Origin: Planctomycetota bacterium
GTDB taxonomy: Bacteria; Planctomycetota; PLA2; JAEUHO01
DNA: 8,384 nt
Direction of reading: 5' to 3'
NCBI GenBank assembly: GCA_026647295.1
Contig: JAPKHB010000159.1
Span: 1-8,384 of the forward strand
Shown: positions 1-5,434 of the stretch, in pieces
How the letters are laid out: each line of letters begins with the position of its first letter
Numbering within the stretch: position 1 is the first letter of the stretch
Position numbers and translations under genes: made by a program
Notes under the pieces: generated by a model
Databases searched by the model: none
Told to the model about the DNA's origin: nothing
The model's input: only the letters and a program-made list of their open reading frames with translations

Positions 1-184
1 ACACCCGGCGGCTGCGCGCGAGCGGCAGGTACCAGGTGGCGCCCTCGCGGATCAGGTGGCGCGCCACCACCTTCTCGGAGCGGGCGCGCGTGTGCAGCGC
101 GGCCCAGTGGACCGCCTCCGGCAAGGGCAGCACGCCCGCGAACGGGTTCCTGCGGCGGGTGGCCGGCGGCGTCGCTTCCCCCAT
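1..184 (-). CDS. NusG/RfaH-family specialised transcription elongation (antitermination) factor, N-terminal part, truncated by window edge
   Basis: The minus strand is open from an ATG at 184 to the window edge, giving 61 codons. Residues 27-44 read WAALHTRARSEKVVARHL, followed by an EGATWYLPL segment at 47-55 and basic residues. This is the opening of a NusG N-terminal (NGN) domain: a W-x-x-L-H/Y-T-R-x-R-x-E-K strand and helix, then the 'xLPL' strand. Family knowledge: the HTRxRSEK form is typical of specialised NusG paralogues near polysaccharide or secondary-metabolite operons (RfaH, UpxY and TaA-like), whereas housekeeping NusG usually reads HTYSGYENKV. Such proteins bind RNA polymerase across the clamp and suppress pausing and Rho termination in long operons. 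The C-terminal KOW domain would lie beyond the left edge. About 20 poorly conserved residues precede the domain, so the start is only probable, with just a weak GGCGGGG upstream. The 131 bp separating it from the barrel gene is GC-rich with no clear terminator, so co-transcription is possible. Confidence 0.75.
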   Translation of the reverse strand, partial: MGEATPPATRRRNPFAGVLPLPEAVHWAALHTRARSEKVVARHLIREGATWYLPLARSRRV

Positions 185-315
185 GGCCCCGCCAGGGTCC
201 CCGCCCGGCGCCGGCGCGCAAGCCCCGTCCGGCGCGCGGCCCCCGCCGCCGGCCCCGGCGCGCGCCGCGGGCCCTGCCCCGGGCGCGGGCCCGTCTGCGT
301 CGCCCGCCCGCACCG

Positions 316-1536
316 CTAGAACCTCACCACGACGCGCCACAGCGCGTAGGGGACGGCCTCCAGCGTGAGGTCGCGCGGCTCGCCTTCCGGCGTCGCAAGC
401 AACACGCCCACCTCCGGCCCGGTGCGCAGCCCCGGCGCCAGGTCCCACTCGTAGCCCAGGCCCAGGTAGGCCCCGACGTGGTCGCCCCGGCCGCGGAAGA
501 ACTCGCCCCGGGCCGTGCTGCGAAACCAGGCCACCCCCGCCCGCAGCACCGGCCCGTGGCGCGCGCCCGGACAGGCCCGAAGGCTCACCCCCCCGCGCAC
601 CAGGCCCAGATCGCCCCCCTCCTCGAAGAAGGCGCCTTCCCGCGCCCGCTCCCGGACGACCAGCGCCTCGAGCCCCAGGTCCAGCGCCCGCGTGCGCGCG
701 ATGCGCTGCCCGGCCTCCAGCCCGCCGCCGAGCCCGGGAAGGAGGCCGGCCACCGCCCCCGCCCACAGTTCCCCGGGCCCCGGGCGCGCGTAGCCCGGGG
801 CCGCGCCCCGTCGCCCGGGGTGCCAGCGCAGGTGCCAGGACAGGCGCGGCACGAAGTTGAGTTCCAGGTCCTCGGCCCGCGTGCCCACCATCAGCGAGAG
901 CTCGGGCCCGGCGCTCCATCCGGCCCGCAGGTCGGTCTCGAAGCCCAAGGCGGCGTAGGCCCCGTAGTAGGTGCCGGGGTCCTTGACCAGGTTCGGGTCC
1001 TCGCCGGCCCGGAACACCGCAAGCCCGAAGCCGTGGGTGAAGCGCCGCCGAAGGTGCGGGGTCGCCTCGGCGCGCAGCCCGAGCCGCGCCTCGACCCAGT
1101 CCCCCGCGCGCGGGTTGCCGTCGGCCAGCAGCGCCTTGTCGTCCACGAACTGCCAGCCCACCTGCCCGGTCAGCCACCAGGCCCGCGCCGCCGAGCGCTC
1201 GATGCGCCGGCTCGCCTCAAGGCCCACCCCGACGCTGGGAAGCGCCATCGGCACCAGCCCGAACGCAAGGCCGCAGGGATCCGGCCCGGCCCCCGGCGCA
1301 CACGCGTCCGGTTCGCAGCCGCCTCCCGGCGCGCCGCACCCGGGCCGCGCAAGGGGCACCTCCGGCGCCGCCCGCGCGGCAGGGCCCCCCGCCGGCGCGG
1401 CAACCCCGGACCCCTCGGCCCGGGCCGGCGGCGCGAGCCCCGCGCCCAGCGCGACGCCCAGCCCCGACCCGAGCGCCGCCCAGCAGCAAAGCGCCCCCCA
1501 GCGCCCGCCCGCCGCCAAGGCGCCCTTCCCGCGCAT
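316..1536 (-). CDS. Secreted outer-membrane beta-barrel protein with two tandem similar halves, function unknown
   Basis: This encodes 406 residues from an ATG at 1536 with a strong Shine-Dalgarno just upstream. The frame is open further upstream to 1716, but that part (R/G/P-rich) does not look coding and would bury the signal peptide. Residues 1-40 form a Sec signal: basic start, hydrophobic core, and an ARA cleavage site before EGS. A low-complexity Ala/Gly/Pro linker with four Cys (67, 74, 79, 88) follows. Residues 89-238 and 256-406 are related halves rich in alternating hydrophobic/polar strands with Gly and aromatic residues. The chain ends ...WRVVVRF; a terminal Phe is the usual BAM recognition signal of outer-membrane barrels. 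It may be a porin-like or surface protein linked to polysaccharide export, but no enzyme motif is visible, so no function is assigned. It is divergent from the polysaccharide genes and co-directional with the NusG-like gene. Confidence 0.8.
   Translation of the reverse strand: MRGKGALAAGGRWGALCCWAALGSGLGVALGAGLAPPARAEGSGVAAPAGGPAARAAPEVPLARPGCGAPGGGCEPDACAPGAGPDPCGLAFGLVPMALPSVGVGLEASRRIERSAARAWWLTGQVGWQFVDDKALLADGNPRAGDWVEARLGLRAEATPHLRRRFTHGFGLAVFRAGEDPNLVKDPGTYYGAYAALGFETDLRAGWSAGPELSLMVGTRAEDLELNFVPRLSWHLRWHPGRRGAAPGYARPGPGELWAGAVAGLLPGLGGGLEAGQRIARTRALDLGLEALVVRERAREGAFFEEGGDLGLVRGGVSLRACPGARHGPVLRAGVAWFRSTARGEFFRGRGDHVGAYLGLGYEWDLAPGLRTGPEVGVLLATPEGEPRDLTLEAVPYALWRVVVRF
319..1272 (-). 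repeat. Intragenic duplication: two ~150-residue halves of the barrel protein
   Basis: Protein residues 89-238 (DNA 823-1272) and 256-406 (DNA 319-771) align over most of their length. Matches include VGVGLEASRRIERS against LGGGLEAGQRIART, and YGAYAALGFETDL against VGAYLGLGYEWDL. GPELSLMVGTRAEDLELNFVP likewise matches GPEVGVLL through TLEAVPYALW in the second half. The copies are diverged at both protein and DNA level, so the duplication is old. A short Gly/Pro/Arg linker (about 240-255) separates them. Confidence 0.65.
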
Positions 1537-1539
1537 GGT

Positions 1540-1550
1540 CCTCCTCCCCC
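1540..1550 (-). promoter_or_regulatory. Strong ribosome binding site fixing the barrel-gene start
   Basis: Read on the minus strand, GGGGGAGGAGG lies three bases before the ATG at 1536. The purine run gives several usable registers, with spacing of about 3 to 6 bases. It is the reason for choosing 1536 over the upstream ATG at 1716. Confidence 0.7.
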
Positions 1551-1698
1551 GGCGCACCCAGGCGCCCGATCGGCGAGCCACCGCCCCCCGGCGCGTCACC
1601 CGCGCCGGGACCTTCGCACGCGAGCCTACGCCCGGACGGCCCCCGGCGCCATCGCCGGCGGCACGCGCCGACCGACCCCAGGTGGGCGGACCCAATCG

Positions 1699-1714
1699 GT
1701 GACGGATCAGTGAC
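1699..1714. repeat. Direct repeat GTGAC-N6-GTGAC, one helical turn apart
   Basis: Two exact GTGAC copies (1699-1703 and 1710-1714) start 11 bp apart, so they face the same side of the helix, as a regulator dimer might require. They lie about 165 bp upstream of the barrel start. The short length makes chance occurrence plausible. Confidence 0.2.
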
Positions 1715-1937
1715 ATTCAGCGCCCGCGCCGCGGGAAACCCGATTCCCGATCGCGCCGGATCGCGACACGGCCTGGGCCCCCTTCGCGCCGAGCTCCCGG
1801 CGGGCAAAGGCCCGAAAACCGCGCCCGGCCCATGTCCGTCCGGCCGCCGGCTCCCTGCCAGGCGAATCGACCGCTCTGTGAAGGCGGCGCAACAACCCCC
1901 GCATGCGCACGGCCCCAAGTGTGAAGGGCGCACTCGC

Positions 1938-1962
1938 AAAACCCCGGAAACCCGGCCGTTTT
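1938..1962. other. Imperfect inverted repeat, possible hairpin or small terminator
   Basis: AAAAC (1938-1942) pairs with GTTTT (1958-1962), and an inner CCGG (1944-1947) pairs with CCGG (1952-1955) around a four-base loop, with a small asymmetric internal bulge. In the minus-strand transcript the 3' arm ends in GGGGUUUU, which resembles a short intrinsic terminator. It lies in the middle of a divergent intergenic region, where a terminator would only make sense for a short leader or small RNA. Confidence 0.25.
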
Positions 1963-1973
1963 AGGGCCAGTAG

Positions 1974-1998
1974 GACCCATTTCGGAACCTGACCCATT
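1974..1998. repeat. Direct repeat GACCCATT (two copies, 17 bp period)
   Basis: Exact copies of GACCCATT occur at 1974-1981 and 1991-1998, within the A/T-richer part of the divergent intergenic region. This could be a pair of half sites for a transcription factor. No known operator was recognised. Confidence 0.2.
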
Positions 1999-2097
1999 CA
2001 TCGTTTCAACAGGCAACCGGGTCCCAGGTGAAATCTCGACCCCCCGTTCCCGCAATTAGGTAGTGGACGCGCGGACCAGAAACCCCGCGCGCCCCGG

Positions 2098-2108
2098 CGC
2101 GGTAGAAG
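2098..2108 (+). promoter_or_regulatory. Weak ops-like element in the leader of the WecA-like gene
   Basis: CGCGGTAG (2098-2105) matches 7 of 8 bases of the ops core GGCGGTAG. The conserved T three bases further on is a G here. It lies on the sense strand about 205 bp before the predicted start at 2313. It is noted mainly because an exact ops core occurs before wza; alone it would not be called. Confidence 0.15.
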
Positions 2109-2287
2109 CATCTGACACCCCGGAGGGCATTTCCGATCGCGGTTGCCTTGGCCCTGGGCCTTGGTCACAATCCGCGCGCGGAAAGTCCCTTGCGCGGGCC
2201 TGAACGGCCTGCGGAGGGGGCGGGCGTTTCGGGCGCCGGAACCGGAAGGGACTCGGACAGACACGACTTGACGCGGGGGCGAGTGGC

Positions 2288-2303
2288 TCACGCCCGCGCG
2301 TGA
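2288..2303. promoter_or_regulatory. Inverted repeat TCACGC-N4-GCGTGA abutting the ribosome binding site
   Basis: Perfect 6-bp arms (2288-2293 and 2298-2303) flank a CCGC loop. The last A is the first base of the AAAGG (2303-2307) that precedes the ATG at 2313. It could be an operator, or an RNA hairpin that affects access to the ribosome site. This is structural evidence only. Confidence 0.3.
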
Positions 2304-2312
2304 AAGGCACCG

Positions 2313-3878
2313 ATGCGGTCGGTTGGGGACCGGCATGGAGCCGCGGCGTCTGCCGCGGCCCGCGGGTCCGGGGGCGCGCGCTCCCCGGGCTCGGGGGCCG
2401 CAGTGCAGGCACCGGACGGCACGACGCGCCGCCGCGCCTGGTGCGGGACTTTCGTCCTGCTGGCGGCGCTGCTCGCTGTTTTCGTCGGCCGCGTCGAGGC
2501 GCTGGTGTTCGCGCTGGGCGCGCTGGCCTGCTGCCTCCCGCTGCCGGCCGTCGCGCACCTGGCACGCCGCCGCGGCCTCGTCCGGCTTCCCGGCGGGCGG
2601 GCCGCCCACGAAACGCCAACGCCGCTCCTCGGCGGCCTTGCGTTGCTCCTGCCCCTGGGCCTCCTGCTCCTGGGGCGCGCGCTCCTCGAGGATCCCGCCT
2701 GGGCCTTCGTGCTCCTGGGCGCGCTGCTCCTCTTCCTGGTCGGCCTGCGCGACGACGCGCGCGGCCTCCGGGCCTGGCAGAAGATCCTGGCCCAGCTCGC
2801 AGCCGGGGGCCTGCTGCTTGCGGCGGGGTTCTCCCTCCCCGCCCTCTCCCTTCCGCCGCTCGCCCCGCTCGAACTGGGCCCCTTTGGTCCGCTGGTGCTC
2901 CTGGGCTGGGTGCTGTTCCTGACCAACGCCTTCAACCTCGTGGACGGCATGGACGGGCTGGCTGGGACCCTCGCCCTGGTCGCGGCGGCGGTCGGCCTCC
3001 TGGGCGGCGCCGATCCGCTCCTGGCGCTGGGCCTTGGCGGGGCCGCGCTGGGCTTCCTGCGCCACAACCTCCCCCCGGCGCGCGTCTTCCTGGGCGACGC
3101 CGGCAGCCTGCCGCTCGGCTACCTGGTGGCGGCGCTCGCCTTGACCCTGCCGGGCCCGGGCAACGCGGCGCTCGCGCTCGCCCTGGCGGCGTTCCCCCTC
3201 GGCGACCTCGTGCTCACGGTGAGCCGGCGCACGCTGCGCGGCAAGCCGATCTTCGCCGCCGACCGAAGCCACCTGCACCACAAGCTCCTGCGCCTTTGGG
3301 GCGCGCCCGGGCCCGCCCTCGGCCTGGCCGCGGCGCTCGCGTTGGGCCTCGGCACCGCGGGCCTCCTGCTGCCGGGCCTTTGGGCGGCGGCGCTCGTGTT
3401 CCTCGTCTGGGGCCTCCTCGTGGTGCTGCTCTACCTCACGCACCGCGACCGCCTTCGGGCCTTCTTCCCCAGCCGGCGCGACTTCCGCTGGGTCCACGTC
3501 GCGCGGCGCTACGCCCAGGAGCGCATCCAACTCGCGCGCACCAGCGCCGACGTGTGCGGGGCGCTCGAGCGCCTGCTCGCCGACCTCTCGCTCGACGAAC
3601 TGCGGCTCGGGCGCCTGCACTACCGGGCCGCCACCAACGGCCACCCGACCCGCCGCGTCGACATCCCGCTGGCCTCGGGCCGGCGCGCCTTTGCGACCCA
3701 CCCGCTCACCGACGGCCCGCCGCTCCAGGAAGAGAAGCAGGCCGCGGTGTGCGAGATCCTGCGCCAGGCCGACCAGCGCCTCGACGAACTGGCCGCGGGC
3801 CAGACGCCCGCCCAGGACGCGCCCCCCGCGGGCGCCTCCGCGCCGCTTCGCGCCTGGCCGGAGGGGGAGGGCGCATGA
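2313..3878 (+). CDS. wecA: WecA/TagO-type undecaprenyl-phosphate sugar-1-phosphate transferase with extra C-terminal domain
   Basis: This 521-residue membrane protein belongs to the MraY/WecA family, which transfers a sugar-1-phosphate (often GlcNAc-1-P or GalNAc-1-P from the UDP-sugar) to undecaprenyl phosphate on the cytoplasmic face, starting the polysaccharide repeat unit. About ten or more Leu/Ala-rich membrane segments span roughly 45-375. Family motifs appear in order: the PxPLLGG loop (103-108), the aspartate pair in GLRDDARGL (D147, D148), NAFNLVDGMDGLAG (205-218), VFLGDAGSLPLGY (258-270), and the carboxy-proximal DRSHLHHKLL (318-326). The exact sugar cannot be read from the sequence. 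Residues about 380-521 are a soluble extension absent from E. coli WecA. The ATG at 2313 has AAAGG five bases upstream. The first 30-40 residues look poorly constrained, so the GTG at 2403 (residue 31) is a serious alternative. It is probably the first gene of the plus-strand polysaccharide operon. Confidence 0.93.
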   Translation: MRSVGDRHGAAASAAARGSGGARSPGSGAAVQAPDGTTRRRAWCGTFVLLAALLAVFVGRVEALVFALGALACCLPLPAVAHLARRRGLVRLPGGRAAHETPTPLLGGLALLLPLGLLLLGRALLEDPAWAFVLLGALLLFLVGLRDDARGLRAWQKILAQLAAGGLLLAAGFSLPALSLPPLAPLELGPFGPLVLLGWVLFLTNAFNLVDGMDGLAGTLALVAAAVGLLGGADPLLALGLGGAALGFLRHNLPPARVFLGDAGSLPLGYLVAALALTLPGPGNAALALALAAFPLGDLVLTVSRRTLRGKPIFAADRSHLHHKLLRLWGAPGPALGLAAALALGLGTAGLLLPGLWAAALVFLVWGLLVVLLYLTHRDRLRAFFPSRRDFRWVHVARRYAQERIQLARTSADVCGALERLLADLSLDELRLGRLHYRAATNGHPTRRVDIPLASGRRAFATHPLTDGPPLQEEKQAAVCEILRQADQRLDELAAGQTPAQDAPPAGASAPLRAWPEGEGA

Positions 3879-3928
3879 GCGCCCGCACCCCCCCCGACCC
3901 CGCGCGCCGGCGCCCTCCCCAAAGTTGA
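3875..3928 (+). CDS. 17-codon ORF translationally coupled to the WecA-like gene; leader peptide or remnant
   Basis: The ATG at 3875 overlaps the preceding stop codon as ATGA and follows a strong GGGGGAGG ribosome site (3863-3870) at four bases. It encodes only 17 residues, MSARTPPDPARRRPPQS, ending in TGA at 3926. The peptide is Arg/Pro-rich with no recognisable function. The frame after this stop is the same frame as wza and stays open into it. It may be a leader peptide, the remnant of a lost gene, or chance. Confidence 0.25.
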   Translation: MSARTPPDPARRRPPQS

Positions 3929-3953
3929 CGGAAGGGGGGGTGCAGGGCTCGAC

Positions 3954-3966
3954 CGCGGGCCCCGCG
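3954..3966. other. GC-only hairpin CGCGGG-C-CCCGCG
   Basis: Perfect 6-bp arms flank a single base, shortly after the stop of the 17-codon ORF. No T-run follows, so it is not a classical intrinsic terminator. In DNA of this composition such a hairpin may be incidental; as RNA the loop would have to open to at least three bases. Confidence 0.2.
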
Positions 3967-4109
3967 CCTTCCTGACCGACCCCGAACCTCCCTGATCGCG
4001 TTTTCCGACCCGGGACGCGACGGGGCCGGAGGCTGCCCGGCGCACGCGCCCGCCGCCTGCGGCTCCCGCCGGCCCGGCTCCTTGCGAAAAGGCGGTGCGG
4101 GCGGTCGCG

Positions 4110-4124
4110 CCAAGGAGACCTTGG
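4110..4124. promoter_or_regulatory. Palindrome CCAAGG-AGA-CCTTGG, candidate operator
   Basis: Perfect 6-bp arms with a three-base centre lie about 206 bp before wza. It contains A/T pairs in an otherwise G/C-dominated stretch, which makes it less expected by chance than the GC-only palindromes nearby. A dimeric repressor or activator site is the simplest reading; no known operator was recognised. Confidence 0.3.
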
Positions 4125-4243
4125 ACCACTTCGAGCCAAACCCCCTCGGAATCTGGAAGCGCGCCGCCCGCCCGCCCCTTCACCGAACCCCGGACCTCCC
4201 CGCTTGCCGCGCCCCACGGGCGCGCATGACGGCCACCCCCCGC

Positions 4244-4254
4244 GGCGGTAGCCT
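4244..4254 (+). promoter_or_regulatory. ops-like antitermination/pause element upstream of wza
   Basis: GGCGGTAGCCT matches the E. coli operon polarity suppressor core GGCGGTAGNNT at every defined position. It lies on the transcribed sense strand of the gene-free leader, 77-87 bp before the wza start. Family knowledge: ops pauses RNA polymerase and exposes a non-template hairpin that recruits RfaH, and it sits in the leaders of polysaccharide and LPS operons. The T-rich stretch that follows ops in E. coli is absent; a GC palindrome follows instead. Support comes from position and from the NusG-family gene in the same window. Conservation outside Enterobacteria is not assured, so this is a candidate. 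Confidence 0.4.
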
Positions 4255-4270
4255 CTGGCCGCCCGGGCGG
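4244..4270 (+). other. Two mutually exclusive GC hairpins overlapping the ops-like element
   Basis: CCGCCC-GGGCGG (4259-4270) is a perfect 12-bp palindrome four bases after the ops-like core. Its left arm can instead pair with the GGCGG that opens the ops-like core (4244-4248 with 4259-4263, 10-base loop). The two pairings exclude each other, as in an attenuator or pause switch. In DNA of this composition such complementarity arises easily. Confidence 0.25.
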
Positions 4271-4330
4271 GGGACGAGGACACCCAAGGCCCCTTCCGCC
4301 CCCGCGCCTCGTTCCCACCCCGCCGCGCCC

Positions 4331-5434
4331 ATGGACCCCGCCGACCGACCCCACGCCCCCGCGCCGCCGTGCGCCGCCCGCGCGGCCCCCCGGGCCCTGC
4401 TCCTGCTCCTTCTCGCCATCGCCCCCGCCTGCGCCCAGCCCGTCCCCCGGGCCCACCCCGAGGACGTAAAGGCCCTCGTGCGCACGCGGCCCGTCCTTTC
4501 CCGAGGCGGCTTCGAGCCGCTGTCCGACGCCGAGCGCGCCGAACTCGAGGTCGAAGGCGCCGGCGTCTACCGCATCGGGGTGGGCGACCTCCTGCACATC
4601 CAGGGCCTGGGCCAGCAGTTCCAGGGCTTTGGCGAGACCCCCCGCGGCGAGATCGTCGGCACCAAGGTCAAGCCCGACGGCCAGATCTACATGCCCTTCC
4701 TGGGCGCGATCCCCGCCCAGGGCCGCACCGTGCTCGAGGTCCAGGACGCCCTGCGCGAAGCCCTCAAGACCTTCAACCGCGACCCGGACGCCTACGTGTC
4801 GGTCGACGTGCTCGAGTTCCGCTCCCAGAAGTACTTCGTGCTCGGCGAGGTCACCCAGCCCGGCATCGGCCCCGTGGACGGCGAGGTGACGCTTCTGGAA
4901 GCCCTCGCCCGGGCGGGGGGCTTCAGCCCCGACTCCGACATCGACCAGGCCGTGGTGGTGCGCGCGCAGAAGGTGCTGCCGCTAAGCCTCTCGGACCTCG
5001 TGCGCCGCGGCGACCTGCGCCAGAACATCGTGCTCAAGGACCACGACCTCATCTTCGTGCCCAGCCGCCGCATCCAGCGCGTCTTCGTGCTGGGCGAGGT
5101 GAAGAAGCCCGGCGTCTTCCCGCTCCACCCCGAGGACGGCATCACGCTCATCGAGGCCGTCACCCTGGCCGAGGGCCTGCGCCCCGAAACCGCCGACGTG
5201 AACCAGGTGCGGATCTTCCGCGGCGGCTGGGCCCAGCCCGAGTCCTTCACCCTTTCGAGCGAAGAGCTCTACCGCCACGGGGCGAGCATCCACCTCTTCC
5301 CCGGCGACCGGGTCTTCGTCGCCCCGACCGACATGGCCACCTACTCCCGCGCGCTGCAACTCGCGGCGCCGCTCGTTTCGCTCCCCCTCTCCGTGGCGGG
5401 CACGGCCTTCGCCTGGCGCGCCGTGACCGACTGA
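4331..5434 (+). CDS. wza: Wza-type outer-membrane polysaccharide export protein
   Basis: This 367-residue protein would form the periplasmic and outer-membrane channel for polysaccharide. Residues 1-36 form a Sec-type signal with a Leu-rich core (23-28) and a Cys at 34 in APAC, a weak lipobox; Wza proteins are normally lipoproteins. Residues 78-165 are the polysaccharide export domain, with YRIGVGDLLHI and DGQIYMPFLGAI. Residues 167-245 and 249-332 are two SLBB domains, each opening with VLGEV followed by QPG or KPG and carrying a TLLEAL or TLIEAV helix. The last 30 residues (336-367) form an Ala/Leu-rich helix like the membrane-spanning C-terminal helix of Wza. The length is close to the usual ~380. 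I chose the ATG at 4331 because it starts directly before the signal peptide; there is no ribosome site in the C-rich sequence upstream. Other in-frame ATGs at 4226 and 4082 would bury the signal. Confidence 0.95.
   Translation: MDPADRPHAPAPPCAARAAPRALLLLLLAIAPACAQPVPRAHPEDVKALVRTRPVLSRGGFEPLSDAERAELEVEGAGVYRIGVGDLLHIQGLGQQFQGFGETPRGEIVGTKVKPDGQIYMPFLGAIPAQGRTVLEVQDALREALKTFNRDPDAYVSVDVLEFRSQKYFVLGEVTQPGIGPVDGEVTLLEALARAGGFSPDSDIDQAVVVRAQKVLPLSLSDLVRRGDLRQNIVLKDHDLIFVPSRRIQRVFVLGEVKKPGVFPLHPEDGITLIEAVTLAEGLRPETADVNQVRIFRGGWAQPESFTLSSEELYRHGASIHLFPGDRVFVAPTDMATYSRALQLAAPLVSLPLSVAGTAFAWRAVTD

Larger units (their letters stand above)
1537..2312. other. Divergent intergenic region with putative 5' leader of the WecA-like gene; no convincing gene
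   Basis: About 780 bp separate the two divergent genes. Open frames cross the stretch on both strands, but their translations are Arg/Pro/Gly-rich without domains, and the DNA lacks the regular GC-rich third-position pattern of the flanking genes. The segment from about 1900 to 2060 is visibly richer in A/T than its surroundings, which fits a promoter or control region. I could not identify a credible sigma-70 or sigma-54 promoter pair on either strand. The small repeats seen here are listed separately. Confidence 0.6.
3929..4330 (+). other. Long gene-free leader between the WecA-like gene and wza
   Basis: About 400 bp without a convincing gene. The reading frame of wza is open back to 4082, but that translation is low-complexity Arg/Pro/Ala and lies upstream of the signal peptide. 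The segment contains a GC hairpin (3954-3966), a palindrome (4110-4124), and an ops-like element followed by a GC palindrome (4244-4270). Such a long gap inside an apparent operon, dense in inverted repeats, suggests a regulatory leader and perhaps its own promoter. Confidence 0.5.

Noticed and set aside
478..1713. A 411-codon plus-strand open frame opposite the barrel gene
   Set aside because: Pro/Arg/Ala-rich without domains, while the minus strand encodes a signal peptide, beta strands, a terminal Phe and has a ribosome site.
1710..1964. 84-codon plus-strand ORF in the divergent region
   Set aside because: No ribosome site, no recognisable motif, and no coding-like third-position pattern.
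1927..2070. Possible c-di-GMP (GEMM-I) riboswitch, suggested by CGCAAAACC, ACAGGCAACC and TAGGTAGTGG
   Set aside because: The fragments are in the wrong arrangement and the conserved GCAAAG and GGGGUUACCG parts are missing. A covariance-model search (cmsearch, Rfam GEMM) would settle it; a significant hit would reverse this.
2268..2296. TTGACG as a -35 box before the WecA-like gene
   Set aside because: No A/T-containing -10 hexamer lies at 16-18 bp spacing; the sequence there is CGCCCG. The TTGACG at 3925 fails for the same reason.
1998..4283. A 761-codon open frame on the minus strand across the WecA-like gene and both leaders
   Set aside because: It is antisense to a gene with unmistakable family motifs. 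The translation is Arg/Glu/Gln/Ala-rich without domains, as expected of a mirror frame in very GC-rich coding DNA.
5269..5276. GGCGGTAG on the minus strand inside wza
   Set aside because: It is antisense to coding DNA, arising from Tyr-Arg codons (TAC CGC), and lacks the following T. It shows the background rate of the 8-mer in this GC-rich DNA.
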